Source: Vibrio atypicus (GTDB lineage Bacteria; Pseudomonadota; Gammaproteobacteria; Enterobacterales; Vibrionaceae). From it: 64,000 bases of DNA. Made by a program: the position numbers and the translations under genes. This document shows positions 55,200 to 64,000 of this stretch, in pieces (positions within the stretch are counted from its first letter, which is position 1; every line of letters begins with the position of its first letter). Where the stretch lies: the NCBI RefSeq assembly GCF_009811315.1, contig NZ_BLID01000002.1, positions 109,831 to 173,830 on the forward strand, in the 5' to 3' direction. The notes under the pieces are model-generated. The model worked only from the letters and a program-made list of their open reading frames with translations, did not search any database and was not told where the DNA came from.

Positions 55200-56561
55200 A
55201 TGGATATCCTGTTTTTATTCATCATGGTGGTTGGTTTCATGCTTATTGGTGTGCCAATCGCGGTGTCATTAGGTTTATCAAGCATACTGTTTTTAATGAT
55301 GCACTCGGATGCATCTTTAGCCTCAGTTGCACAAACGCTGTTCAACGCCTTTGCCGGTCACTACACGCTGCTTGCGATCCCATTCTTCATTCTCGCTTCA
55401 AGCTTTATGTCCACAGGCGGTGTAGCGAAGAGAATTATCCGATTTGCGATTGCAATGGTGGGGTGGTTCCGCGGTGGCCTTGCCATGGCCTCTGTTGTGG
55501 CATGTATGATGTTTGCGGCGCTTTCTGGCTCGTCACCAGCAACGGTTGTTGCGATCGGTAGTATTGTTATCGCGGGTATGATCAAAAATGGTTACTCGAA
55601 AGATTTTGCTGCCGGTGTGATATGTAATGCGGGTACCTTGGGCATCTTGATTCCACCATCGATCGTAATGGTTGTGTACGCAGCCGCGACGGATGTATCT
55701 GTTGGGCGTATGTTCCTCGGTGGCGTAATTCCAGGTCTGTTGGCTGGTGTGATGCTGATGATAGCGATTTACATAGCTGCGCGTGTGAAGAACTTACCAA
55801 AACAACCTTTCGTTGGTTGGAAGGAAATGTTTGATTCAGCAAAAGACGCGAGTTGGGGGTTGTTGCTGGTGGTCATCATCTTGGGTGGTATTTACGGTGG
55901 TATTTTCACACCGACAGAAGCCGCTGCTGTTGCCGCTGTGTACTCCTTCTTGATCGCTAACTTTGTTTATAAAGATATGGGGCCTTTTGCGGACAAGAAA
56001 AATACTAAACCAGCCTTGGTGAAAGTGTTTCAAGCGTTTGTACACAAAGATACCAAGCATACTTTGTATGATGCGGGTAAGCTGACGATTATGTTGCTGT
56101 TTATCATTGCCAATGCACTGATTCTAAAACACGTTTTAACTGAAGAACGCATTCCGCAAATGATCACAGAGTCTATGTTGTCTGCGGGTCTTGGCCCAAT
56201 AACTTTCTTGATTGTGGTTAACGTTCTATTACTGATTGGTGGCCAGTTCATGGAGCCATCAGGTCTACTTATTATCGTCGCACCATTGGTTTTCCCAATT
56301 GCGATTGCACTAGGCATAGACCCAATTCACCTTGGCATCATGATGGTGGTGAACATGGAGATAGGGATGATAACGCCACCAGTGGGACTCAACCTCTTTG
56401 TAACCGCCGGGGTGGCCAAGATGTCGATGATGCAAGTGGTGAAAGCCGCGCTTCCTTGGGTTGCGGTGATGTTCTTATTCCTCATCATTGTGACTTACGT
56501 ACCATGGGTTTCGACTTGGTTACCAACCACGCTTATGGGGCCAGAGATTATTACGAAGTAG
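55200..56561 (+). CDS. dctM: TRAP transporter large permease DctM
   Basis: The 453-aa large membrane subunit has about 12 transmembrane helices and makes the Na+-coupled substrate path. Conserved blocks are GSSPATVVAIGSIVIAGMIKNGYSKDFAAG, GTLGILIPPSIVMVVYA, FTPTEAAAVAAVYS and MITPPVGLNLFVTAGVA. It is the last gene of dctPQM. Confidence 0.95.
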   Translation: MDILFLFIMVVGFMLIGVPIAVSLGLSSILFLMMHSDASLASVAQTLFNAFAGHYTLLAIPFFILASSFMSTGGVAKRIIRFAIAMVGWFRGGLAMASVVACMMFAALSGSSPATVVAIGSIVIAGMIKNGYSKDFAAGVICNAGTLGILIPPSIVMVVYAAATDVSVGRMFLGGVIPGLLAGVMLMIAIYIAARVKNLPKQPFVGWKEMFDSAKDASWGLLLVVIILGGIYGGIFTPTEAAAVAAVYSFLIANFVYKDMGPFADKKNTKPALVKVFQAFVHKDTKHTLYDAGKLTIMLLFIIANALILKHVLTEERIPQMITESMLSAGLGPITFLIVVNVLLLIGGQFMEPSGLLIIVAPLVFPIAIALGIDPIHLGIMMVVNMEIGMITPPVGLNLFVTAGVAKMSMMQVVKAALPWVAVMFLFLIIVTYVPWVSTWLPTTLMGPEIITK

Positions 56562-56580
56562 TCTTTACCCAGTAAAAACA

Positions 56581-56613
56581 AAAGCCCAGAGCGTTCGATG
56601 CTCTGGGCTTTTT
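56581..56613. terminator. bidirectional terminator between dctM and dctD
   Basis: AAAGCCCAGAGC / GCTCTGGGCTTT with a 7-base loop and A/T tracts on both sides. Confidence 0.9.
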
Positions 56614-56631
56614 ATATTGTTCCTTGGAACG

Positions 56632-57966
56632 TTATTTATACGAATCTTTGTCTAAACCATACTTTTGCATTTTGTCATACAAGGTTTTTCTGGCGATTTG
56701 CAGTGATTCAAGTGTCTCGTTGATTTTCCCGCTGTGGTTCGCCAAAGCTTGTTCAATAATAGCTTTTTCAAATTCCGCGACTTGTAAGGCAAGTGGCGCT
56801 GCATCAGAGATTGGTTGCGAAGGGTTAAGGTGTCCTAGATTACCTAGCAACACAAAGCGTTCAGCACTGTTTCTCAATTCTCGAACATTGCCCGGCCAAT
56901 CGTGACTCATCAAAGTTTGAAGATCGGCGTCTGGTAGTGCATTGGCTGCTTTTCCATAGCGGGAAGCCGCCACCAATAGGAAGTGGTGAAAGAGGGCCGG
57001 AATATCCTCTTTACGTTGACGCAGCGGTGGCAAATCTAGGGTGACGACATTGAGCCGGTAATAGAGATCTTCACGGAAAGTGCCTTCTGCGGCAGCTTTC
57101 TTTAGATCCACTTTTGTCGCCGCTATGACGCGAATATCAACGGGAATGAGCTCATTGGAACCGACTCGCTCGATCACGCGCTCTTGCAAGACACGAAGCA
57201 ATCGAATTTGCGCTTGCATCGGCATGGATTCGATTTCGTCTAAAAATAGGGTACCGGATTGAGCGTGTTCGAATTTACCAATACGCTTGACATCAGCACC
57301 AGTAAACGCCCCTTTTTCATGCCCATAAAGTTCACTCTCGATCAGGTTTTCAGGTACAGCACCACAATTGATGGCGACAAAGTTAGCATCTCGGCGTGAG
57401 CTTTGTTCATGAATAGAACGAGCGAACAGCTCTTTACCCGTCCCTGTTTCACCAAACAATAAAATATCGGCATTGGTATCGGCGATGTGAGAGATGGTGT
57501 CACGCAAAGATTGAATAGAATTCGTATCCCCAATAATACGAGGCCCAAGCGTTTGGCTGGCTTTCAGGCTGCGCTTTAGCTCTTGGTTTTCTAGAGTTAA
57601 TTGCCGCTTTTCGAGCGCTCGATTGGTCGTGTCAATTAATCGGTCAATGGCGAAAGGCTTTTCAATAAAATCATATGCACCATTTTGCAACGCATTGACC
57701 GCCATCGATATGTCACCGTGACCGGTTATTAAGATGACGGGTACTTCATTATCTTGATTTATCACGGTTGAGAGCAAGTTTTCGCCCGATAAGCCAGGCA
57801 GGCAAATATCGGTGATGATGACTTTAGGCATGCCTTGCTGCTTGATGGCAAGTATCGCTTCTTCGGCACTGGCAAAGAATTGTGCTGAAATTTCTTCAAG
57901 CTCAAAACTTTGTTCAATGGCGATGCGAATGTCGCTTTCATCATCAATAAAAAATACGTCGTGCAT
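56632..57966 (-). CDS. dctD: sigma-54-dependent response regulator DctD
   Basis: The 444-aa NtrC-type activator has a receiver domain (FFIDDESD, Asp in ITDICLPG, Lys in EKPF), a sigma-54-interacting AAA+ domain (Walker A FGETGTGKE near residue 170; the GAFTGA loop as EKGAFTGAD; FLDEIE) and a C-terminal Fis-type helix-turn-helix. It is phosphorylated by DctB and drives transcription of dctPQM from the sigma-54 promoter at 53319. ATG 57966 follows AAGGAC; a longer frame to 58014 overlaps dctB. Confidence 0.94.
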   Translation of the reverse strand: MHDVFFIDDESDIRIAIEQSFELEEISAQFFASAEEAILAIKQQGMPKVIITDICLPGLSGENLLSTVINQDNEVPVILITGHGDISMAVNALQNGAYDFIEKPFAIDRLIDTTNRALEKRQLTLENQELKRSLKASQTLGPRIIGDTNSIQSLRDTISHIADTNADILLFGETGTGKELFARSIHEQSSRRDANFVAINCGAVPENLIESELYGHEKGAFTGADVKRIGKFEHAQSGTLFLDEIESMPMQAQIRLLRVLQERVIERVGSNELIPVDIRVIAATKVDLKKAAAEGTFREDLYYRLNVVTLDLPPLRQRKEDIPALFHHFLLVAASRYGKAANALPDADLQTLMSHDWPGNVRELRNSAERFVLLGNLGHLNPSQPISDAAPLALQVAEFEKAIIEQALANHSGKINETLESLQIARKTLYDKMQKYGLDKDSYK

Positions 57967-57980
57967 GACCGTCCTTGTAT

Positions 57981-59771
57981 TTAATGAGTTGTGGGTTGGG
58001 CTAGGGGCAGACAAACCGTGAAGCGCGCTCCGCCCAACGGTGACTGACTGACCGTCAGCGTCCCTTTCATTGTTTGAATGATCTGCTGAGAAATCGATAA
58101 ACCGAGCCCAAGCCCATTTTTTTTCGTGGTGTAGAAAGGTGCAAATAACTGCTCGGCTTCGACCGCATCGATACCCGGCCCGTTGTCATCGATGTAAATC
58201 TCAATGGAGGTTTCATTTTGCTGAGTAGTCAGTTGAATGACTCTCTCAGGGAGCGATTCGATAGCCTGAGCGGCATTAGTGATTAAGTTGATTAACACTT
58301 GCTCGACTTGAATTGCGTTGATCTCGACTTGGCCAATAGAAGATTCGATGTCACAGATGAATTCGACTCGATAAGATTTGATTTGTGGAGCAACTAACTC
58401 GCGTGTTGAAACGATCACAGGAAGTAATTCCATAATGCGCACATCGCTACTGTCTGATTTTCGGGTAAATGACTTGAGTTGATTACTGATTTTGGCCATT
58501 CGGTCGGTCAAACTGGAAATACGCGCAAGGTTGTCATCCACGCGGTCGTATTTGTCTTTCGCTAGAAATCTTCGTCCATTGTCGGCGAAGCTGCGAATGG
58601 CGGCTAAAGGGTTGTTGAGCTCATGGCTAATACTCGCAGACATTTGGCCTAGTACTGCTAGTTTGGCCGCTTGTATCAATTCATCTTGGGTGTGTCTGAG
58701 CACTTGCTCTGTCCGGCTACGCTCAGAGATTTCGGCTTGTAGTTCTGAGGTTCTCTCCATGACCAAAAATTCTAGCTTTTGTTTCGCTTCGGATTGAAGT
58801 TGTTCAAATTGGCGCTTTTTAAGGTGGCGCTGATAGGTTAACTGCAGAATGAGAAACGCGATGACAAACAACAGAGTGAGAATCAACCCAAAACTCATGG
58901 TTGACCAAAATAGGGTCACTTTTTGGGTAAGAACACGAATGGTTAGATTAAGTTGCTCAAACGGCCGACTAGACACCACGTAATCGCCTTGAAACCCACC
59001 CTGATGAGGGTTCTCCAATTCAGTCAGTGCGGTATCAAGATCGCCGGTTAACCCTAAAGAGCGAATTTGGCGGTCAAGGTACTGGCGGCTATTCGTTATC
59101 TTACTTCTTTCTTGCTCTGTCAGTGTGGTAAGGCTTTTGAATAACCAATCAGGTTGACTCGACATAAATATGACATCGTACTTATCAGTTGCAACGAAGG
59201 TATTCTGCTTGTTTTCCCAATTGCCCTCTATTGCAGTTAGTTCCATTTTAACAACGATGACGCCTACATATTCAGCGGCATATACAACAGGAAATGAGTA
59301 GTAGTAACCGCGTTGGCCAGAGGTAGAGCCTAGCGCAAAATACTGACTGGATTGGCCTTGAATTGCGTTAGAAAAATATGGACGCCAGGCGAAATTTTTA
59401 CCCACAAATGAGCGGTCTAGGTTCCAATTACTCGCTGCGATAGTATTTCCCCATTGATCGAGTAAATAGGTATCAGCAGCTTGGATAATGTCATTAACGT
59501 TTTCGAGATAGCGATTGGTTAAATCTATCTGCGCTAGGTTATGGGGTTGCTGCAGTGCAAAGATCAGTTCATTGTCTTTTGCCAACAACTGAGGCAGGTG
59601 GGCATATTTGTCGAGCTTCGAATAAACGTGACTAGCGAAACGATCGAGCTGCGCTTGGTGCTCGTCGGCAAGTGCTTGATAATTATAGTTCCATACGGAA
59701 TGAGAACCGACAATCAGGCTGATAAGGTAGAACAGGAATAGATAGAGATTGGCACGGCGAAAAGGTGACAT
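57981..59771 (-). CDS. dctB: C4-dicarboxylate sensor kinase DctB
   Basis: The 596-aa inner-membrane kinase has two helices (about residues 9-27 and 280-305) around a periplasmic dCache/PDC-type ligand domain, then a coiled-coil linker, the phospho-acceptor His in SASISHELNNPLAAI, and an ATPase domain with INLITNAAQAI, DDNGPGID and GLGLGLSIS. It senses C4-dicarboxylates in the periplasm. Its stop is 14 bases before the dctD start. ATG 59771 is chosen (GGGA 5' of it). Confidence 0.92.
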   Translation of the reverse strand: MSPFRRANLYLFLFYLISLIVGSHSVWNYNYQALADEHQAQLDRFASHVYSKLDKYAHLPQLLAKDNELIFALQQPHNLAQIDLTNRYLENVNDIIQAADTYLLDQWGNTIAASNWNLDRSFVGKNFAWRPYFSNAIQGQSSQYFALGSTSGQRGYYYSFPVVYAAEYVGVIVVKMELTAIEGNWENKQNTFVATDKYDVIFMSSQPDWLFKSLTTLTEQERSKITNSRQYLDRQIRSLGLTGDLDTALTELENPHQGGFQGDYVVSSRPFEQLNLTIRVLTQKVTLFWSTMSFGLILTLLFVIAFLILQLTYQRHLKKRQFEQLQSEAKQKLEFLVMERTSELQAEISERSRTEQVLRHTQDELIQAAKLAVLGQMSASISHELNNPLAAIRSFADNGRRFLAKDKYDRVDDNLARISSLTDRMAKISNQLKSFTRKSDSSDVRIMELLPVIVSTRELVAPQIKSYRVEFICDIESSIGQVEINAIQVEQVLINLITNAAQAIESLPERVIQLTTQQNETSIEIYIDDNGPGIDAVEAEQLFAPFYTTKKNGLGLGLSISQQIIQTMKGTLTVSQSPLGGARFTVCLPLAQPTTH

Positions 59772-60296
59772 AATATTCCCGACAAAGGTACAACAACTGC
59801 CTTTTAGGGTAATATTTTTTGTTATCACTGTGTTTAAATCTGTAACAGAAATGAGGAATAAAACCGGACTTAGATCTAGTTTTCTTGTTTAATTCGAAAA
59901 AAAGGTTAGTTTCTCTTGAAAAAGCCATTAATGTCCCCATTTCTGTAGGCAATAGCTGCTTTATTGCTTCTTTTTATAGCAGTTAAGTGAGTTTTTAGGG
60001 TAATCCCCTATGTATCGTAGGGATCGGCTCGACAGCTATCGCGCAGGTCGGTAGAATGCTGCGTCTAAATTTTTATCCTGAGGCTAATCGGAGATACCTT
60101 TAACGAACAAGATTCAGCAGAATCGGTTTTGAAAGGATATCGCTAATTAGTCCGGTAGCTGATTGAATCAGTTATCGATACTCGATTTACGAAGAGTACT
60201 CTTAGAGTACAAACAAGGATGGGTCCTAATATCTATTTCTTGGGTGTAGGGCACATACGCTCAGCTAAGCTGAGCCAGTTTTGAGGTTAATGAATC
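59772..60296 (+). promoter_or_regulatory. 525-base region upstream of tig
   Basis: No gene is visible. Several inverted repeats are present: ATCCCCTA/TAGGGAT near 60003-60025, GTACTCT-T-AGAGTAC (60196-60210) and GCTCAGCT-A-AGCTGAGC (60259-60275). The last two lie 88-101 and 22-38 bases before the tig ATG, so in any normal leader they can form RNA hairpins that affect translation. The promoters of dctBD (minus strand) also lie here. Confidence 0.5.
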
Positions 60297-61601
60297 ATGC
60301 AAGTTACTGTTGAAACTCTAGAGGGCCTAGAGCGCCGTCTTAACATTACTGTTCCAGCTGCAAACATCGAAGACGCTGTAACAGCTGAACTACGCAACAT
60401 CGCTAAAAACCGTCGTTTCGATGGTTTCCGTAAAGGCAAAGTGCCTCTAAAAATGGTTGCGAAGATGTACGGCAAAGCAGTACGTCAAGACGTGATGGGC
60501 GAAGTAATGCAACGTCACTTCATCGAAGCGATCGTTAAAGAAAAAATCAACCCAGCAGGTGCTCCAACATTTGCTCCAGTTGAAAACAAGGAAGGTGCAG
60601 ACCTAGTATTCAACGCAACTTTTGAAGTTTACCCAGAAGTTGAGCTGAAAGGCCTAGAAAGCATCGCAGTTGAAAAACCAACAACTGAAGTAAACGATGC
60701 AGACGTAGAAGAGATGATTGAAACTCTACGTAAGCAACAAGCGACTTGGGCTGAAGTTGCAGAAGCAGCTGAAGAAGGCAAGCGCGCAACTATCGACTTC
60801 GTTGGTTCTATCGACGGTGAAGAGTTCGAAGGCGGTAAAGCTGAGAACTTCCCACTAGAAATGGGTGCTGGTCGCATGATCCCTGGTTTTGAAGATGGTA
60901 TCGCAGGTAAGACTGCTGGTATGGAATTCGAAATCGACGTGACTTTCCCAGAAGATTACCACGCTGAAAACCTAAAAGGTAAAGCTGCTAAGTTCTCTAT
61001 CAAAGTAAACAAAGTTGAAGCTCGTGAGCTTCCAGAACTAAACGACGAGTTCGTTTCTAAGTTCGGTGTTGCTGAAGGTGGTGTTGACGCTCTTAAAGCT
61101 GAAGTTCGTAAGAACATGGAGCGCGAACTTAAGCAAGCAATCAAGAACCGCATCAAAGAACAAGCAATCGACGGTCTAGTTAAAGAAAACGACATCGACG
61201 TACCTGCAGCTCTTATCGATCAAGAAATCGGTACTCTACGTCAACAAGCGGCTCAACGTTTCGGTGGTAACCCTGAAGCAGCTGCTCAACTTCCACGTGA
61301 ATTGTTCGAAGAGCAAGCGAAACGTCGCGTAGTTGTTGGTCTTCTACTTGGTGAAGTAATCAAATCTGAAGAGCTAAAAGCTGACGACGAGAAAGTGAAA
61401 GCGCTAATCGAAGAGATGGCGACTGCATACGAAGATCCAACTGAAGTTATCGCTTACTACGAGCAAAACGAGCAAATGATGAACAACATGCGTAACGTAG
61501 CTCTAGAAGAGCAAGCAATTGACGCAATCATCGCTAAAGCTCAGGTTACTGAAAAAGACGTTAGCTTCAACGAGCTAATGAACCAGCAACCAGCTGCTTA
61601 A
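60297..61601 (+). CDS. tig: trigger factor
   Basis: The 434-aa ribosome-bound chaperone and peptidyl-prolyl isomerase meets nascent chains. The ribosome-binding signature GFRKGKVP lies near residue 43, the FKBP-type PPIase domain spans about 150-245 ([26 protein letters not shown]), and the helical chaperone arms follow. Codon use is highly biased, as expected for an abundant protein. Standard order tig-clpP-clpX-lon. Confidence 0.98.
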   Translation: MQVTVETLEGLERRLNITVPAANIEDAVTAELRNIAKNRRFDGFRKGKVPLKMVAKMYGKAVRQDVMGEVMQRHFIEAIVKEKINPAGAPTFAPVENKEGADLVFNATFEVYPEVELKGLESIAVEKPTTEVNDADVEEMIETLRKQQATWAEVAEAAEEGKRATIDFVGSIDGEEFEGGKAENFPLEMGAGRMIPGFEDGIAGKTAGMEFEIDVTFPEDYHAENLKGKAAKFSIKVNKVEARELPELNDEFVSKFGVAEGGVDALKAEVRKNMERELKQAIKNRIKEQAIDGLVKENDIDVPAALIDQEIGTLRQQAAQRFGGNPEAAAQLPRELFEEQAKRRVVVGLLLGEVIKSEELKADDEKVKALIEEMATAYEDPTEVIAYYEQNEQMMNNMRNVALEEQAIDAIIAKAQVTEKDVSFNELMNQQPAA

Positions 61602-61652
61602 TAAGCAATATCTTGCGTAGAAGGTTGACTTAGCGTTAACTATTCTGCTAAC

Positions 61653-61692
61653 AATGGTCCGTATGATATTAATCATCCGGGCCATTTATTTT
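61653..61692 (+). terminator. hairpin between tig and clpP
   Basis: AATGGTCCGTATGAT / ATCATCCGGGCCATT pairs with a wobble and a mismatch, then TTATTTT. A likely, possibly partial, terminator. Confidence 0.6.
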
Positions 61693-61706
61693 AGGGACAT
61701 AAGAAT

Positions 61707-62333
61707 ATGAGCTACCAAGAAAAAAATGCAATGTCGCCAATTCTAGACGCACTAGTACCAATGGTGGTTGAACAGACTTCCCGTGGTGAACGTTCTTACG
61801 ACATCTATTCTCGTTTGCTGAAAGAACGTGTGATTTTCTTAACAGGTCAAGTGGAAGACCACATGGCAAATCTTGTCGTGGCACAGCTACTTTTCTTAGA
61901 ATCTGAAAATCCTGATAAAGATATTTTCCTATACATTAACTCGCCAGGTGGCAGTGTGACTGCAGGTATGTCTATTTACGACACAATGCAATTCATCAAA
62001 CCAAATGTCAGCACTGTATGTATGGGCCAAGCATGCTCAATGGGCGCATTCCTACTTGCTGGTGGTGCTCCTGGTAAGCGTTACGTATTGCCTAACTCGC
62101 GCGTGATGATTCACCAACCACTAGGTGGCTTCCAAGGCCAGGCGTCTGATATTCAGATCCACGCTCAGGAAATCCTGACTATTAAGCAAAAGCTAAACAA
62201 GCTACTTGCTGAGCACACAGGTCAACCGCTAGAAGTGATTGAGCGTGATACCGATCGTGATAACTTTATGGCTGCTGATCAGGCGGTAGAGTACGGTCTA
62301 GTTGATGCTGTATTAAGCCATCGCGGTGAATAA
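61707..62333 (+). CDS. clpP: ATP-dependent Clp protease proteolytic subunit
   Basis: The 208-aa serine protease subunit forms the tetradecameric ClpP barrel. The catalytic triad is visible: Ser in GQACSMGAF, His in [11 protein letters not shown] and the Asp in TDRDNFM. It partners with ClpX or ClpA for cytosolic protein degradation. An N-terminal propeptide is typical (first about 14 residues). SD AGGGAC. Confidence 0.98.
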   Translation: MSYQEKNAMSPILDALVPMVVEQTSRGERSYDIYSRLLKERVIFLTGQVEDHMANLVVAQLLFLESENPDKDIFLYINSPGGSVTAGMSIYDTMQFIKPNVSTVCMGQACSMGAFLLAGGAPGKRYVLPNSRVMIHQPLGGFQGQASDIQIHAQEILTIKQKLNKLLAEHTGQPLEVIERDTDRDNFMAADQAVEYGLVDAVLSHRGE

Positions 62334-62414
62334 TTGATAGCAAATTGTTTAGCGCAATTCGGTTTAAATTGATATACACTCAAATCATATGAGTAAAGGC
62401 TAAGAGGTTAGCGA

Positions 62415-63698
62415 ATGACAGATAAAAGCAAAGAGAGCGGTAGTAGTAAGCTTCTTTACTGCTCTTTCTGCGGCAAAAGCCAGCACGAAGTTCGCAAGCT
62501 GATCGCCGGTCCATCCGTCTATATCTGTGACGAATGTGTCGATCTATGCAACGACATCATTCGTGAAGAAATTAAAGATGTTCTACCGAAGAAACAATCT
62601 GAGGCGCTACCAGCACCAAAACAGATTCGTGAACATCTAGATGATTATGTGATTGGTCAAGATTACGCTAAGAAAGTGCTAGCAGTAGCCGTTTACAACC
62701 ACTACAAGCGTTTACGTAACGGGGACACAACCAGTGAAGGTGTAGAACTTGGTAAAAGTAACATCCTTCTAATTGGTCCAACGGGTAGTGGTAAGACGCT
62801 ATTGGCTGAAACACTGGCTCGTTTCCTAGATGTACCTTTCACAATGGCAGATGCGACTACGTTAACCGAAGCGGGTTACGTAGGTGAAGATGTAGAAAAC
62901 ATCATCCAAAAACTTCTGCAAAAATGTGACTACGACGTAGCGAAAGCAGAACGTGGTATTGTGTACATTGATGAAATCGACAAGATTTCTCGTAAAGCTG
63001 AAAACCCATCGATCACGCGCGACGTATCAGGTGAAGGTGTTCAGCAAGCGCTTCTAAAGCTTATTGAAGGCACGGTTGCTTCAGTACCGCCACAAGGTGG
63101 TCGTAAGCACCCTCAGCAAGAGTTCCTACAAGTAGACACGTCTAAGATTCTGTTTATCTGTGGTGGTGCATTTGCTGGCCTAGATAAAGTGATCGAGCAA
63201 CGTGTTGCGACGGGCACAGGTATTGGTTTTGGTGCAGAAGTTCGTTCTAAAGACGAAACTAAGACAGTAGGTGAACTATTCACTCAAGTTGAACCAGAAG
63301 ACCTGGTTAAATACGGTCTTATTCCTGAATTCATCGGTCGTCTGCCAGTGACAACGACACTGACAGAGCTAGATGAAGAAGCACTGATTCAAATTCTGTG
63401 TGAACCGAAGAATGCCCTGACAAAACAGTACGCGGCGTTATTTGAATTGGAAGATTCTGAGCTAGAATTCCGTGAAGACGCACTTCGTGCAATTGCGAAG
63501 AAAGCGATGGAGCGTAAAACAGGTGCTCGTGGTCTACGTTCAATTCTTGAAGCAGTGCTTCTTGAAACCATGTACGAACTGCCATCGATGAACGACGTAA
63601 GTAAAGTTGTGATTGATGAGTCAGTGATCAATGGTGAATCTGATCCGTTGCTAATTTATAGCAACGCAGAAAACCAGGCTGCAGGTGCAGAATCGTAA
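62415..63698 (+). CDS. clpX: ATP-dependent Clp protease ATP-binding subunit ClpX
   Basis: The 427-aa AAA+ unfoldase has an N-terminal zinc-binding domain ([11 protein letters not shown]...CDECVDLC), Walker A GPTGSGKT, Walker B YIDEIDKI, the pore loop GYVGED and the IGF-type loop (GIGFGAEV) for docking ClpP. It recognises ssrA-tagged and other substrates. SD AGAGGTTAG. It can be cotranscribed with clpP, which ends 81 bases earlier. Confidence 0.98.
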   Translation: MTDKSKESGSSKLLYCSFCGKSQHEVRKLIAGPSVYICDECVDLCNDIIREEIKDVLPKKQSEALPAPKQIREHLDDYVIGQDYAKKVLAVAVYNHYKRLRNGDTTSEGVELGKSNILLIGPTGSGKTLLAETLARFLDVPFTMADATTLTEAGYVGEDVENIIQKLLQKCDYDVAKAERGIVYIDEIDKISRKAENPSITRDVSGEGVQQALLKLIEGTVASVPPQGGRKHPQQEFLQVDTSKILFICGGAFAGLDKVIEQRVATGTGIGFGAEVRSKDETKTVGELFTQVEPEDLVKYGLIPEFIGRLPVTTTLTELDEEALIQILCEPKNALTKQYAALFELEDSELEFREDALRAIAKKAMERKTGARGLRSILEAVLLETMYELPSMNDVSKVVIDESVINGESDPLLIYSNAENQAAGAES

Positions 63699-63727
63699 CC
63701 CGATTCACATAAATTGCTAAATAAATA

Positions 63728-63758
63728 AAGGAGGTAATCAATTACCTCCTTTTTTTTA
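63728..63758 (+). terminator. terminator of clpPX
   Basis: AAGGAGGTAAT / ATTACCTCCTT with a very short loop, then a run of T. It lies 29 bases after clpX. Confidence 0.8.
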
Positions 63759-63764
63759 TTCTTT

Positions 63765-63794
63765 CATTGAATCCAACCAATTAGCCCCCATATA
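63765..63794 (+). promoter_or_regulatory. sigma-32 (heat-shock) promoter of lon
   Basis: The -35 element CATTGAA (63765-63771) and the -10 element CCCCATATA (63786-63794), with a 14-base spacer, match the sigma-32 consensus CTTGAA / CCCCATNTA. It ends 27 bases before the lon ATG. Confidence 0.72.
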
Positions 63795-63821
63795 CTCCAA
63801 ATAAGACTAAGCGGAAGAGAG

Positions 63822-64000
63822 ATGAATATGAACTTGGAACGTTCCGAACGTATCGAGATCCCCGTACTACCTCTAAGAGATGTAGTCGTTTACCCGCACA
63901 TGGTAATTCCTTTGTTTGTTGGCCGTGAAAAATCGATTGCTTGCCTAGAAGCTGCGATGGATAACAACAAGCAAGTGCTGCTAGTTGCTCAGAAAGAAGC
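63822..64000 (+). CDS. lon: Lon protease, N-terminal part (3' end outside window)
   Basis: The first 59 codons of the ATP-dependent protease Lon are present. The sequence [28 protein letters not shown] is that of the conserved N-terminal substrate-recognition domain. An ATG at 63822 has GGAAG upstream; the next ATG at 63828 would match the E. coli start ([12 protein letters not shown]). Lon degrades misfolded and regulatory proteins. The AAA+ and protease domains lie beyond the window. Confidence 0.96.
   Translation, partial: MNMNLERSERIEIPVLPLRDVVVYPHMVIPLFVGREKSIACLEAAMDNNKQVLLVAQKE

Overview
The window is a chromosomal segment of a Vibrio, or a very close member of the Vibrionaceae. The evidence is gene order and protein content: a VC2046-type gene, sodB, grxD and topB stand in the order of the V. 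cholerae VC2046-VC2043 region; dctP-dctQ-dctM, convergent dctD-dctB, then tig-clpP-clpX-lon follow the VC1929-VC1920 order; and there is an RbmC/Bap1-like biofilm protein. I cannot name a species. No integrase, transposase, phage gene or CRISPR array is visible.

Layout. 1-6.6 kb: end of udk, asmA, cobO, a low-molecular-weight tyrosine phosphatase, a degenerate short-chain dehydrogenase, a VC2046 family gene, sodB and grxD. 6.7-12.4 kb: topB, an AraC regulator with a PEBP protein, a second dehydrogenase, a 38-codon membrane microprotein behind a perfect Fur box, a histone-deacetylase-like hydrolase and tRNA-Ser(UGA). 12.5-18.2 kb: lapC (yejM) and yejL, divergent from yejK, then an unusual pair: a membrane-anchored HPt protein without a kinase and a lipoprotein-like coiled-coil membrane protein. 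18.3-27.4 kb: an NhaC antiporter, asd, a voltage-gated-type K+ channel with a zinc-ribbon tail, a MarC/YchE protein, adhE with a well-placed FNR promoter, a LysE exporter and a 27-codon membrane microprotein. 27.4-34.4 kb: minCDE, ycgL, a lytic transglycosylase, a LysR regulator, nupC, folD and tRNA-Arg(UCU).

34.4-42.2 kb is the most accessory-looking part. An XRE regulator and a VIT/VWA protein with a glycine-rich C-terminal sorting tail lie between two nearly identical copies of the tRNA-Arg terminator. They are followed by a HAD phosphatase, a DUF2913-like protein and an 847-residue RbmC/Bap1-like matrix adhesin. 42.3-46 kb: a NIT-domain chemoreceptor and selO.

46.2-59.8 kb holds two uptake systems, each with its own two-component system. 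The first is a GltR/GtrS-like pair directly upstream of a Gts-like ABC importer, probably for glucose or a related sugar. The second is a DctPQM TRAP transporter for C4-dicarboxylates with a sigma-54 promoter, served by DctB/DctD encoded convergently. The window ends with the proteostasis cluster tig-clpP-clpX-lon, in which lon has a sigma-32-type promoter. Most genes are housekeeping. The new-looking signals are the two microproteins, the kinase-less HPt/lipoprotein pair, the terminator-bracketed VIT/VWA cassette and the degenerate dehydrogenase.
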